A DNA stretch of 47,699 nt from NCBI GenBank assembly GCA_001579985.1, contig LRSR01009651.1:1-47699 (forward strand), given 5' to 3'. Position numbers and translations under genes: made by a program. This DNA is from Hypsibius dujardini. Taxonomy: Eukaryota; Tardigrada; Eutardigrada; Parachela; Hypsibiidae. The notes beneath the pieces are model-generated. The model had not been told where the DNA came from, did not search any database, and saw only the letters and a program-made list of their open reading frames with translations. How positions within the stretch are numbered: the first letter of the stretch is position 1; each line of letters starts with the position of its first letter. Below are positions 10,909 through 21,810 of the stretch, in pieces.

Positions 10909-12953
10909 CTAGGATCGGATGCCTTCTGGGAAGATTTGCTGCTCACCGGCATGCAACAAGCTCTGGAAGGCGTGAACGAGAAAGGCACTGCCGAGGAGGC
11001 GACGACGACTGCCGGACCACTTTTTGATGGTCTCATGGGCCGTTGCGTGACGCTCGTTGGTCAGCTGTGTCAAGCCTGGAAAGAGAAAACCCGTTAGAGC
11101 GTTTACTAGAGCACAACAAATTTCAGACAAATGAAAGTCCAAGTACAGACTAGTAACGTAGATAGACAGACAAAGAGACAGTCAGACAGACAGTCAGACA
11201 GACAAAGACACAGACAGTCAGACAGACAAAGAGACAGACAAAGAGACAGTCAAACAGACAGTCAGACAGACAGACAGACAGTCAGACAGACAAAGACACA
11301 GACAGTCAGACAGACAAAGACACAGACAGTCAGACAGTCAGTCAGACAGACAAACAGACAGACAAATAGATGGACAAACAGACAACGCAATCTCAGCGAA
11401 GGCACGAAGACAACGAGTGGAGGTAAGCAACAAACCAGTGAATGCAGACAGTCAACCAGTGAAGGTATAGAAAGACATCTAATGAGAGCAGGCAGACACG
11501 TGGTGGAGGTAAATAGGCAGACAAACGGGAAGAGCAGAATAAGTCAAGACAGAAAAACACTAGCTACCGGAAATTGTTCATTTACCTAGTGCCTCAATCA
11601 TCAACGCCTCCCGACTGGAAGCTTCCTCATCGCTGCGGTGGTCAAATAGATTCAATGACACAATTCCGTAAGCGTTCTCCCAAATCGAACAGATTCGATC
11701 CAATTTTGGGGATGTCTGTGAAGAAACCAGCAATTGCAATTCAACGTATGCGAAATGATCAGCGCACATATATATTCGTGTATTTCTATACCAGTGTCTG
11801 GCTCTGTCTGTATATTCTCCTGCTTTCGGTATGACTGCCTGTCTTTGTCTATCTATCTAATTGTCTGTCTGTCTGTCTGCCTATATGTCTGCCTGTCTGC
11901 CTGTTTATCTATCTGTCTGCCTGTTTATCTATCTGTCTGTCTGTCTGTCTGTCTATCTATGTCTATCTATCTGTCTGTCTGTCTGTATGTCTGCGCGACT
12001 GACTGACTGACCTTCGCGTTCATATCCCGATAGACCCGCTTCGCATCCACCAAATGCTGACACGGCCGGGCGTCCTTCCCCTTGCCGATGTAGAAGACAC
12101 CCCGCAGAAACGTCCGCAGACATCGCTGCACATTGGCCTCCGTGGCGTGGTCCACCTGATGCGGCAGGTTCTGCGTGATGCGCGGATCAATCAGCAGGTA
12201 ATTGAAGTGATACGACCGCGGCGGCAGATCACGGAAGACCGCCGCGAAGTCCGCCTCCAGCTTGGCCATCTGCTTCTTATCGCACGATCCCGTGATGACT
12301 TGCTCCAATTCCTGGCAAAAGACAGACGACGACGACGAGGACGACTGTCGCGGTACAGACAACCGGCAGGAAGTCAGGCCGCCATTGCGACTGGCCGCTT
12401 GACTGACTGAGCAACCGGTTGATTGATTGATTGAGCGACTGGTCGGTTGATTGGTCGCTTCACTGTCGAGGCGTTTCAGCAGGATCAGACGCTTGATGTA
12501 GACAGCTCGACTGCTGGACGAGGTGATGGGCCCGGCGTGGAAGCCGAGCTCCTGCAGCTGCTGGCGTAGTTCGTGGTCGGTGATGGCGGCGTATGCGGCC
12601 AGTTCCTGACGAACAATGTCCGTGGTGTCTGGAACGGTTGGGCGGGTGTCGTTTTCCTTGCCGGAAGCACGACGAACGCGGGAAGTCGATGAGGCTTGGC
12701 CGTTGTTGGCAGCGTGAAGATTGGAGGAGCTGTTGGTGCGACTACTCGGCTTGCTGAGAGAGCGGAAACCGTTGGTGGCAGGCTTGAAAAAAATAATACA
12801 AAATTATTGTATCAAGAGGTCATAAAATAAAAAATGTCGACCGCGTCTGTCTGCACATTGATCTCCGTATCTGCCTGGCAGCCTGCATATCTATTTACTC
12901 AACTGTCTGCCTGCCTCTTTATCTATCTGTTTATCTATCTATCTATCTATCTA

Positions 12954-12984
<31 letters not shown>

Positions 12985-13478
12985 GACTGACTGTCTGTCT
13001 GAATGTCTGTCTGTCTGTCTGTCTGTCTATCTGTCTTCATGTTTGTCTGCCTGTCTATTTGTCTGTCTGTCAATCTGCCTCCATTTACCTCGGTATTTGT
13101 CTGCGTTTCTACTGCGTCTCTCTGTCTTGTCTCTCTGATTATTTGCTAGGAGTCTACTATTAACGGTGAATTTACCTCATCGACTGGTTGCCACTGACTA
13201 GCCTTGCTGCCGGCGATTCGGCCCAAACTGGGAGCGCGCGTCTTGCTGCTGCTGCGGGACTGGTAAAAGCCTTCATCCTCCGAGTCGGAACTGAAAGCGT
13301 GCTGTGTGAAACGCGGCTGACTCGTTCTCGAGCTCCGCGGCACATCCCGGGTACCTAAACGACCATCACAATCACAAGATGATCAAGCAGTCAGTGTGCT
13401 CATTGACGTGACTGCCTGCCTGTCAAATAGTCCAGTCCTCTCTTCGTCTGTCTGTCTGTCCATTTGTCTGTCTGTCCA

Positions 13479-13519
<41 letters not shown>

Positions 13520-16500
13520 TTTGTCTGTCTGTCTGTGTCTGCCTGCCTGACTAAACGAACCGGAAGTGGAGCGTTGCTTGAAGACAGCCTTCTTCGGTGG
13601 ACTGAAGTACGCGTCGTCCGAGTCATAGTCGGCGTCCGGGTACTTGCCAGTCAGTAGCTGCTTCTTGCTCTCCAGGTAGGCCGCGGCTTGACGGAGGATC
13701 GGATCGGGCTTACTGGTGGGCGAGCTGCAGGCTGAGTGGTACGGGGTGCTTTGAGAAGCGAGCGACGTGCCGGAATTTTGACGCTGCATACGCGGTCCCT
13801 CGTTCAGGGTGGACAGAACTAAAAAGAGATTTACAAAATATAACGCTCTATTATTTAAAGTTAATTTTGGGACACCAAACAAAAATCTGCTCTCAAAAGA
13901 AGGATTATTTTATTTGAAATTCTCCTGCACTTATTAAAGTACACTGCTCACCTGGTCTGGAGGACTCACGGAGGAATCCAGTCAGGAAGCTAATACACTC
14001 CAGTGCGTTGTACTTTTGCGCATATCCCTTGGCGTTCCGGTTGTCTGCGCACTTCTCCAGCGGATCGCCGCCGTGCTCAATCAGCGCACGCAGACAGGCC
14101 ACACGGTTGCTCATGCAGGCCAAGTGGACAGGTGTCAAGCCCTCCGCGTTCCTAAACAGTCAGGCAAAACACGACACACAGTCAAGACAGATATGCAAAC
14201 TCCACCAGCAGGGAGACTGAGCCAGAGAGCTACACACGTGGCAAAAACCTTGCACTGACCGAATTAAGCACTCTAACTCGGGGCTCTGAACAACAGCCGG
14301 CAACAAACGAGTGTAATGGCTTAACTCGGTTAGCGCAAGGTTGTTGCCACGTGTGTATTAGTCGATTGGCGGTTTAGGGTGGTCCAAGTTTGAGCCAATA
14401 CTGATGCAGACAGCTATCAACCGACTGGCGGTTTAGGGTGGTCCAAGTTTGAGCCAATACTGAGACAGACAGCTAGTAACCGATTGGCGGTTTAGGGTGG
14501 TCCAAGTTTGAGCCAATACTGAGACAGACAGCTATTAACCGACTGGCGGTTTAGGGTGGTCCAAGTTTGAGCCAATACTGGCCATCGCGTGTCAGTTCTT
14601 GTAGCATTACAGTACTTGATTTACTGATTAGTGCCCAACCGATCGGAGAGCAAATTGAATAAAATTCGAAAATGTGATTAACAGTACGAGGCAAAGAATA
14701 TATTTCGGCTCACCCTCCAATTGGTCGATAATCGGCTCTCACATGGGTTTCTTTGATAGCAGGCGCTTGATTGTTTGATTTGCTGTACTATATCTTAGTT
14801 TACCATTGCACGTCTGGAAATCAAACAATCCAGCACCCGCCGTGCAAGAGAAATGCATGAGTGAGCCGAAATACACACTTTGCCTCGTGCTTTTATTCCA
14901 AATGGAAAATGTCCACTGAACATTAAAAAACGACTCAATTTGACATTTGAACAATCAAACAACTGAGTGTTCAAGGATGGATTTGCGCATCAGACACGCG
15001 CCCAATTCGAGCTTGACAGGGCTGTAGGGGGCGCCACTTGCTCTATTGCACACACTTCGCATCCCGCGCATTTTGACTCGGACAAATTAAACCACAACAA
15101 TTGCGCTCACAAGGGGTCAATTACCTCTGTCAAATTCAGATCGCTCCAAAACTTTTTTCTTGAACACGCCCTCCCCAACTATGATTTTAGAAAATATGAC
15201 TCGCGGCAGTGGGATTCCTGTTCAGTGGAAAAAAATTCGGGGAAAACCCAACTGCAACACAACATCGCTCACGGTCGCTTGATTGACTGATTGATTGATT
15301 GAAAGATTCCAATTTTGAGTTCTGTCCTTACAAACGCGAATAATTTTTCCTCCTCTCTCGGTACCAGTTGAAATAATTTGATTGTCATCAGCAGAATATA
15401 TTTTCATGTACGGGACGGAGCAAAACGTTGGAAATCCTTAGTTTCCGGTCAGGCTCAATCCGCTCGAGAATTGTTCATAACTCCGCCTCTGCCGACATTC
15501 AAAAATATTCTGCTGATGTGAATCAAATTATTTCAACTGGGTGTGAGAGGATGGGAGATTATTTGCGTTTACAATAAAGAACTCAAAATTCAAACTCGTT
15601 GTTCAATCAATCAAGCGACCGTGAGCGATGTTGTGCTGCAACTGGGTTTTCCCCGAATTTATTCCCACTGAACAGGAATACAACTGCCGCGAGTTATATT
15701 TTCTAAAATCATAGTTGAGGAGGTAGTACTCAAGAAAAAAGTTTTGGCGCGATCTGACTCTGACAGCGGTAACGGACCCCTTGTAAGTGCCGACGATTTC
15801 GCCGGCTAATCAACAAAGCAATGAGCCCGTCACCTGAGCGCAGGCAGGCAGGCGCAGCGCACACACACACACAGAGCGCAGGCAGGCGCCGAACACACAC
15901 ACACAGAGCGCAGGCAGGCGCCGAACACACACACAGAGCGCAGGCAGGCGCCGAACACACACAGAGCGGAGGCAGGCGCCGCACATATATACACACACAC
16001 ACATCGCAGGCAGGCAAGCCCAGCGCGCGCACACACACACATCGCAAACGCCGCTCGCGCCTTTTCTTTCGGCGCGCATTCTAATTTTCTCACGCACATA
16101 AAACGCACTCGGAAGTGACAGACAAGGGAGACTCATGACTGACCTGATGTTGGGGTTCCCGCCCTCGCGCATCATCTCCTCCAGCATCCAGGCGCCGCAG
16201 GCCACCTCACATCCGGCGGCCACATGCATGGGCGTGGTCCCAAACTCGTCCACCGGCCCGTTCGGGTTCACACCGGAACGCAGCAAATTCTGCAGGCTCC
16301 TGAAAACAAATGCACCACATCGTCACCGGTCTCGTTCGGTGTCTCCGTCCACTGGGCTATGGTGAAAAAAAGGGGAACGCGCTACTGGACAGGCAAATAC
16401 AGTTCACACAGGGAAAAGGGAAAAGGCAGGACGGATAAAGTTAACCATAATAATAGTGTGCGCAGTGGGCAGACAAAGGAATGTATATTTGAGCAGTCGC

Positions 16501-16687
16501 TGATATGCTAGCAGTGGCAGATAAGGACGTGTTGAGAGATGAAAATTCCGAGAAATACATTGGGAACTTGGGACATGTCTGACATGTCTGTCTGTCTGTC
16601 TGTCTATCTATCTGTCTGCCTGCCTGCCTGCCTGTCTGTCTGCCTGTCTGTCTGTCTGTCTGTCTGTCTGCCTGTCTGTCTGTCTAT

Positions 16688-16728
<41 letters not shown>

Positions 16729-18163
16729 TGTCTGTCTGTCTGTCTGCCTGCCTGTATGTATGTCTGGGGGAGGAGGGGGCGGGGCCAGGGGACGGCAGTG
16801 AAGTGATGATTTTTGCCTGATTCGGATGTTGGAAGAACGTGTTTCCTGATCCTTTGTCTGAAATGACAGGCCTGACAGGCAGAGAGCGTTCAGAAGTTAG
16901 AACTGACATGAAAAGTGACGGAGAGGGGAACAAAGATAGGGAAGTTGGTGGGGGCATGCTTAAACATAAACAAGAGATAAGGGAAATTGTGTGCTAAACT
17001 GCTAAAAGCCTCGCTATTACCGGCCAACAAAATGAAATGAACTTCACAGCCAAACAAAAGGTAGATAAGGGACTAAATCTAAAACCCAATGGGTAGTTAT
17101 GGGTGCACAAATAGCTCCAGATGTAACTAAAGAATTTTGAACAAAATAAAATAGTTTTATTCTACTTGTATTTTAATTTATTTTAATTTAATTTAAATTA
17201 AATTAAATTAAATTAAACCTAATTTTATTTTAATTACTTTAATTATTTAATTTAATTTTTAATTTTTTAATTTAATTTTTATTTTAGTTTTTTAATTTAA
17301 TATTTAATTTAATTTAATTTAATTCTTAGTTTTTATTTTTATTACAATTTAATTTAATTCTTAGTAGTTTAATTTTTTAATTATAAATGTAATTTCAATT
17401 TTACATATTCCTGATGGAAATTAACTGTGCAATATAATCTTTTTCGGCTTTCTGTTATGAGAGCGTGGCAGCTGCTGCTGCTACTGCTGGATATGGGAAT
17501 GCAAAACAGGTGCAAAAACCCTTGTGTCCATTATCTCCGTCTCACTGGCATGGCAGATGGTCACATCACATTCCAATTTCCCCCCGCGCTCTTTGATTAT
17601 CTTTTCAGGCGATCGGACGATATTCACGTGCAACACACACTCGCATAATCTCATAGGGTGATGAGTCATCAGACTACTCGTCCACTAACACAGATTAAAA
17701 GGGGGAAAATCTGATGCGAAACTTCCAGTAAATCAATCAATCCACTGTAAAGCCCGCTGTACAAGGGAAACCAAGCCAATCAATCAATCCACTGAAAGCC
17801 CACTGTACAAGGAAAACAAGCCAATCAATCAATCCACTGTGAAGCCCACTGTCCAAGGAAAAACAAGCCAAACAATCAATCAATCGACCGAAAAAGCCAC
17901 TTTAAGCAATAAATCAATCAACCAGAAGACGGAACATGTTTTAGTTCAACGTAAAACGGTAATGCGTGACAGTGAAAGGAAAATGAAAGAACTTTTTTTT
18001 TTTGATTTTTTTTTTTGATTTTTTTTTAAGCTTACATTCGGTCTCCTTGAACGATGGAATTTGTGAGGCTGATCGCGTCGGTTTCGACGATGAATGCGAG
18101 GCAGGGCTTCCGCTGGTCTGGGTACGCTGCCGCCTGTCCTCGGCTGGTCCGCATCCTCGACAT
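10909..18163 (-). CDS. ANKLE1: ANKLE1-like ankyrin/LEM/GIY-YIG structure-specific endonuclease
   Basis: ANKLE1 (LEM-3 in nematodes) cleaves branched DNA and chromatin bridges. Exons (complement): 18036-18163, 16144-16299, 13952-14151, 13561-13818, 13176-13354, 12012-12782, 11586-11715, 10909-11075. All phases match, giving 662 residues (human is about 615). Ankyrin repeats: about 30-160 (VQGDRMSLQNLLRSGVNPN; GTTPMHVAAG; GLTPVHLACMSN). An acidic/Ser-rich linker follows. LEM domain: about 368-410 (ITDHELRQQLQELGF...YIKRLILL). GIY-YIG nuclease: about 500-662, with NYLLIDPR, FYIGKGKDARP, SREALMIEALG (candidate catalytic Glu) and LTN. The LEM-GIY linker (RSINQST) is encoded partly by AATC repeats. 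Splice donors are standard except GTTCGT at 13560. Intron 2 (14152-16143) carries several foldbacks. Exon 1 rests on ankyrin fit, a GTAAGC donor and phase. Confidence 0.9.
11160..11400 (+). repeat. Degenerate CAGACA/CAGTCA array in the last ANKLE1 intron
   Basis: Mixed CAGA, CAGT and CAAAGACA units form higher-order repeats (for example GTCAGACAGACAAAGACACA). They lie within the intron 11076-11585. Confidence 0.9.
11838..12000 (+). repeat. (CTGT/CTAT)n array in ANKLE1 intron
   Basis: CTGT, CTAT and CTGC units fill most of the intron 11716-12011, ending about 10 bases from the donor of the GIY-YIG exon. Confidence 0.92.
12860..13140 (+). repeat. CTGT/CTAT array in ANKLE1 intron
   Basis: CTGT, CTAT and CTGC units with substitutions make up most of the 393-base intron 12783-13175. 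Confidence 0.92.
13440..13548 (+). repeat. (CTGT)n array in ANKLE1 intron
   Basis: Mostly perfect CTGT with a CCATTTGT interruption, inside the intron 13355-13560. It ends about 12 bases from the unusual GTTCGT donor. Confidence 0.93.
14231..14581. repeat. Inverted repeat followed by a 59-base tandem repeat
   Basis: Arms 14231-14269 and 14319-14357 are inverse over 39 bases with about five mismatches (ends ACACACGTGGCAA / TTGCCACGTGTGT). Directly after, about 14360-14581, a 59-base unit containing GGCGGTTTAGGGTGGTCCAA is repeated four times with few changes. Both lie in ANKLE1 intron 2. Confidence 0.85.
14682..14892. mobile_element. Foldback element with CAGTACGAGG terminus and GGCTCACC inner arms
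   Basis: Outer ends are CAGTACGAGGCAAAG (14682 on) and TTTGCCTCGTGCT (to about 14892). Inner arms ATTTCGGCTCACC and GAGCCGAAAT, plus a core GCTTGATTGTTTGATT inverted near 14820, match the element at 3064-3394. It is a shorter member of that family without the minisatellite. It sits in ANKLE1 intron 2. Confidence 0.8.
15105..15788. repeat. Long inverted repeat, about 300 bases per arm
   Basis: The left arm (about 15108-15405) and right arm (about 15490-15786) are inverse copies around an 85-base loop. Matching pairs include AAGGGGTC / GACCCCTT at the ends, AACACAACATCGCTCACGGT / its complement near 15260 and 15630, and GAAATAATTTGATT / AATCAAATTATTTC next to the loop. Divergence is modest with a few small gaps. 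There is no coding sequence in it. It lies inside ANKLE1 intron 2, so the pre-mRNA could form a long duplex. The centre resembles the GGCGGAGC foldback family. Confidence 0.88.
15845..16050 (+). repeat. CAGGCAGGCGCCGAACACACA minisatellite
   Basis: About five units of 30 to 34 bases combine GAGCGCAGGCAGGCGCC with runs of CA of varying length. They lie at the right end of ANKLE1 intron 2, about 100 bases from the donor of exon 2. Confidence 0.92.
16575..16765 (+). repeat. (CTGT/CTGC)n array in ANKLE1 intron 1
   Basis: CTGT units interleaved with a run of CTGC, about 190 bases, inside the intron 16300-18035. Confidence 0.95.
17150..17400. repeat. AT-rich TTTAATTT tract
   Basis: About 250 bases almost purely of A and T, made of overlapping TTTAA/AATTT words. 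It is part of ANKLE1 intron 1; no function can be assigned. Confidence 0.85.
17725..17915 (+). repeat. 48-base tandem repeat with AATCAATC blocks
   Basis: Three to four imperfect units combine AATCAATCAATCCACTG with AAGCCCACTGTACAAGGAAA. Located in ANKLE1 intron 1. Confidence 0.85.
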
Positions 18164-18960
18164 CCTCGTGTGTGTTGTGTTGCGAAAAAGAATCCGCCAA
18201 GAGTTACAGACACACAATGGGAAAAAAATTAGAAAGGGAAAAAGTGTGATTTAAAGCAACAGAAAAGGGTTAAATTTGGTCGACGCGGTTAGGGAAAAAA
18301 AGGGAACTGCCGGTGGTGAGAAAGTGACTGATTGAAGGCCCGAAACTTTCGTCCCTGGGATCTGGGTGAAAATGCCTCATGCCTGATTCCAGCCTGACCG
18401 GCGCGGTGTTTGTCTGTGTGAACTGGAGGTGAGCGTCGCGCTAGCCGCGCCCACCCTCGGAGACATCGGCCAATGAGACACACTGAGCGGGCGTGGCAGC
18501 CGGTGTCTAATTGGGCGATGTAGTAAAGGGGTGTGGCTTGGCAGGTGAAAGGCAGCCGCGCCCAGACAGAGAGCGTGTCGGCCTGTCTTTACACCTCGTG
18601 TGTGTGTTGTGTGTGTGGCGAGTCGAGCAAGGCGAGTCGACTGGCGCGAGTGGTGCGTGTGGTGCGTGTGGTGCGTGTGTGTTGTGTGTGTGGCGAGTCG
18701 AGCAGGGCGAGTCGACTGGCGCGAGTGGTGTGAGTGTGTTGTGTGTGGCGAGTCGAGATGGGCGAGTCGACTGGCGCGAGTGGTGTGAGTGGTGTGCGTT
18801 GTGTGTGTGGCGAGTCGACTGGCGCGAGTGGCGCGAGTGGTGTGAGTGGTGCGCGTGTGTTGTGTGTGTGGCGAGTCGACTGGCGCGAGTGGTGTGAGTG
18901 GCGCGAGTGGTGTGAGTGACAGTTCTAATCTTACGAGCGATGACCACTCCACTTGGCTTG
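18164..18960 (-). promoter_or_regulatory. ANKLE1 upstream region with CCAAT motifs and a GC-rich minisatellite
   Basis: This is upstream of the proposed ANKLE1 start. CCAAT occurs on the plus strand at 18470-18474 and on the minus strand at 18510-18514, inside a GC-rich stretch (about 18420-18600). From about 18600 to 18925 a minisatellite built from GTGTGTTGTGTGTGTGGCGA and GTCGACTGGCGCGAGTG blocks is repeated at least five times. Promoter function is inferred from position and composition only. Confidence 0.4.
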
Positions 18961-20934
18961 GTGATGTCAGAAAAACTGACTTAGGAAGACCTTACGTTTT
19001 TTGGGCGTTGGCTCTACATAGATAATGCCATCCAAGTTAAATGGTGTACAATCAGTTGTACATGCATACTTTAAACGGGATAAATTTGCCAATGGTTTGG
19101 TTTTCTATAGTTTTTAATCCGATGGAAATCCATTTGACTTAATAATAAATTATTATGAGAATGTGGATAATCCCGGCTTAATTATTCGTATGTAAATGAA
19201 AAGCATCTTGTCCAACACTTCTAGACATACAAAGAGATTACTCATACCCTAGGATATGTGCTGCCAGAGAGGATGAGTCACCCAATGGATGAGTCACCCA
19301 ATGGATGAGTCACCTAATCTCTTGAGTAAATGGGGAAAATGGAGAACGCTAATGAGGGAGGACCACTCACTTTCACAGTGGCAGACATTGCCATGCAAAT
19401 CTCAAAGAGTCCCACAGACGCAGAGAGGTAAACAAAAGGTCAAGCAATGATTACAGGCAAACAGACACAGACAGACAAATTAACACACGGCCAAGTACGG
19501 TGTCAGACAAACAGACAGGCAAATAGAAGCTAAAGGCATTGGTCAAAGAAAAAACAAACAGAGACAGACAAGACCAAGTTCTTATTTACAGACAAACAGA
19601 CACAGGCATGCAAACGCATGTCCAAGCACCGATAACAAATATAAACACAGTCACATACAGACAGGACCAATTTAAGTTACTGGAAAAAAGACATAGACAG
19701 GCTAACAGTAAAGGCAGGCAAACGTACACAGACCGAGAAGACTTAATTCTAAATACAGACACATACATGCCAACACGCATGTCCAAGCACCGGTTGCAGA
19801 CAAAACTGGCAATGGACAGACAAGACGAATGTTATACTACAGACAGACACAGAGTAATAGTAAGGCCAAGTACAGGTAGCAAACAATCAGGTGGTTGATT
19901 GTTCGATTGCTTGAAAACCACCCCTGCTCCGCCCCTTTTGCCCATTCCCCGGACCCTCCAGTGTGCTCGATCTTGTCGTCGACTGTATCTACATAATTAA
20001 CCCATTCCTATCTACCAGGGACTATTTTAAGGGAGAAGTAAGGTTTACACAAGCATCCCCAAATCAATAATAACGTTGTAATATACTTTATAGTACTGTT
20101 TTGCTTTCATTAACCGATACGCAAGGAACAGAAATTGTTAATCTCAGACAAAACAATGAAAAAGTCTGCAAGTCTGCAAGTCTGTCTGTCTTTCGCGCGA
20201 AATTATTCTCTGTACGTTTTCTCAATTTCTAAATCTCAATATGCGAGGGGGTCGACCAGACGATTAAGCCCTCACCAGAGGTTTTCTGCTCATGAAACCA
20301 TTAAACCATTAAACCAAACATATTAGTTTAGAACTGATTTTTCCCAAAAATCTCCTTTTGTTTCGGTTCCTTGGCCTCTTCAAAAACGCCGGCGTAAACG
20401 CTCCCGATCTCAAGGGTCGATTTTAGGTCCGGCCCGAAAACACGTTCCGTCGCCCGCTTGGTTGTTCATTCAGATTCACTTAAACTTTATTGACTTAGAA
20501 ATTTTGAAACCGAAATCATCTTTTCAATCAAACAAGTTAGCACAGCCTGTCAGCCAACAACCAACGGACCAATCACGGACAAGTGAACGGAATTGAACGA
20601 TCCGCTTAAGCTTGATGTGAATCAGCGGGGGCGGGGCATAATCGACCCTTGAGATCGGGAGCGTACACTACTTACTTTCCTGCGGTCCAGAGGAGATTGT
20701 ACGACTTGATTGTATTGATTTGAATCTTCAGGTATGTACAAGACTACACTGCCTTTACCCACTGTCCGCGTACTGCGTTATGGCGTAGATTGTTTGAGAG
20801 CATTTCTTAAATTTCATTTCTACGAATATACAACTATAAAAGTGTGTAAACCTTAGGCCATTTAAATTTACACACAATGCTTTAGTTTTACACATTTTGT
20901 TTTAGGTTTACACACTAAAATAGTCCCTGCTATC
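18961..20934. other. Intergenic spacer between ANKLE1 and GC1, left part
   Basis: No gene seen. Contents: three tandem GATGAGTCACCCAATG units (about 19272-19318); a degenerate higher-order CAGACA repeat (about 19440-19870); a half foldback at 19890-19970 related to 43533-43649; and a foldback at 20395-20671. Confidence 0.6.
20395..20671. mobile_element. Foldback element with CGCTCCCGATCTCAAGGGTC arms
   Basis: The left arm begins at about 20399 and the right arm (GACCCTTGAGATCGGGAGCG) ends at about 20663. They are inverse over about 25 bases without mismatch. The interior is about 215 bases and non-coding. Confidence 0.75.
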
Positions 20935-21490
20935 TACCCTCACATTTTATAATGTACTCAGCTGTTATCACGTACATAGTTCCGCCTTGTCGGGAGGAAT
21001 TAGTATGTTAGATCAGGAATCATTCCTTATCCCTGACTATATAAGCGTACGTTTTTCAGTAATCTGGGAAAGTTCCTTCCTTTCACCTCTAATCTCCTCT
21101 ACCAGTAAGGTCTACCACAATTCTTCTCCTATTATTCAGTCTAATAGCGTGTGTTGGACACGCCCAACAAGTCCCCATATCCAATCATGATAGTTCTTTA
21201 ACTCACGAGTATCATACTTAGTTTGTAACTCTGTCCACTCNTTAACCCTATTCTGATGTATGTGCCATTTACCTTCATTTCTATAGTTAAAACTTTACTA
21301 TATAATAATGTGTTTTATTTTTTCTACAGCAGTTCTACTTCTTCTTTCCTTTCTTCCAGTTTATTTCTCTAACGGTCTTTACTATCAGTCTAATAAACTT
21401 GTTAACTATCCAACTGACGGTTGGTAGACCTAACACGTGTGTGTTCAGGTTCTTCCTTCATAGAAGGCACGAAGGTCTAACACAGACAAG
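20935..21490 (+). mobile_element. Dispersed repeat, copy A
   Basis: Segments such as ACATAGTTCCGCC, TATCCCTGACTATATAAGCG, CAGTTCCTTCC-like and GTTCAGGTTCTTCC recur, inverted, at 42105-42600 in GC2 intron 1. The segment ACGCCCAACAAGTCC through GTTAAAACTTTACTAT recurs at 22250-22475. No protein-coding capacity was found, so it is a degenerate or non-autonomous element. It contains the unresolved base at 21241. Confidence 0.7.
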
Positions 21491-21640
21491 ACCAAATCCT
21501 ATTACAGATTGACCGGCACAGACAGGCAAGACCAGCCTATATTACAGAAAAACAGACACAGTCAGACAAACATTAAGGCCAGTACGTGTCACAAACAAAG
21601 AGACACAGACAGACAAGACGAAGTTTTATTGTTGTACAAG
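21480..21640 (+). repeat. Degenerate CAGACA-rich repeat downstream of GC1
   Basis: Units such as ACAGACAAGACC spaced by TATTACAG resemble the array at 19440-19870. An AATAAA on the minus strand (21625-21630) lies about 180 bases past the GC1 stop. Confidence 0.75.
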
Positions 21641-21810
21641 GCAGGCGATTTAATTGAGCGAGTTCTCCCGATCACCTGCCCGCATTTTATACTCAACGGC
21701 ACCGGTATGTATATATAACCAAACAAAAAAACAAGTGCTTGCTGTCCGCTACTAATTATGTATTTTGTTTGATATATGCAGAATCCCGGTTTCTCAAACT
21801 GGAGGCGTGA

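Noticed and set aside
10840-11097. Plus-strand open frame of 85 codons
   Set aside because: It is the shadow of the last ANKLE1 exon on the minus strand, which continues the GIY-YIG domain in phase.
14360-14581. Possible CRISPR-like repeat-spacer pattern
   Set aside because: The presumed spacers are near-identical to each other, so it is a 59-base tandem repeat in an intron of an animal gene.
18507-18952. Thr/His-rich minus-strand frames and Cys/Val/Trp-rich plus-strand frames
   Set aside because: They are artefacts of the GTGTGT/GGCGAGTCGA minisatellite upstream of ANKLE1.
20007-20940. Larger terminal-inverted-repeat element around 20007-20940
   Set aside because: Only about 14 bases (AGGGACTATTTTA) are inverse, and the adjoining bases do not agree.
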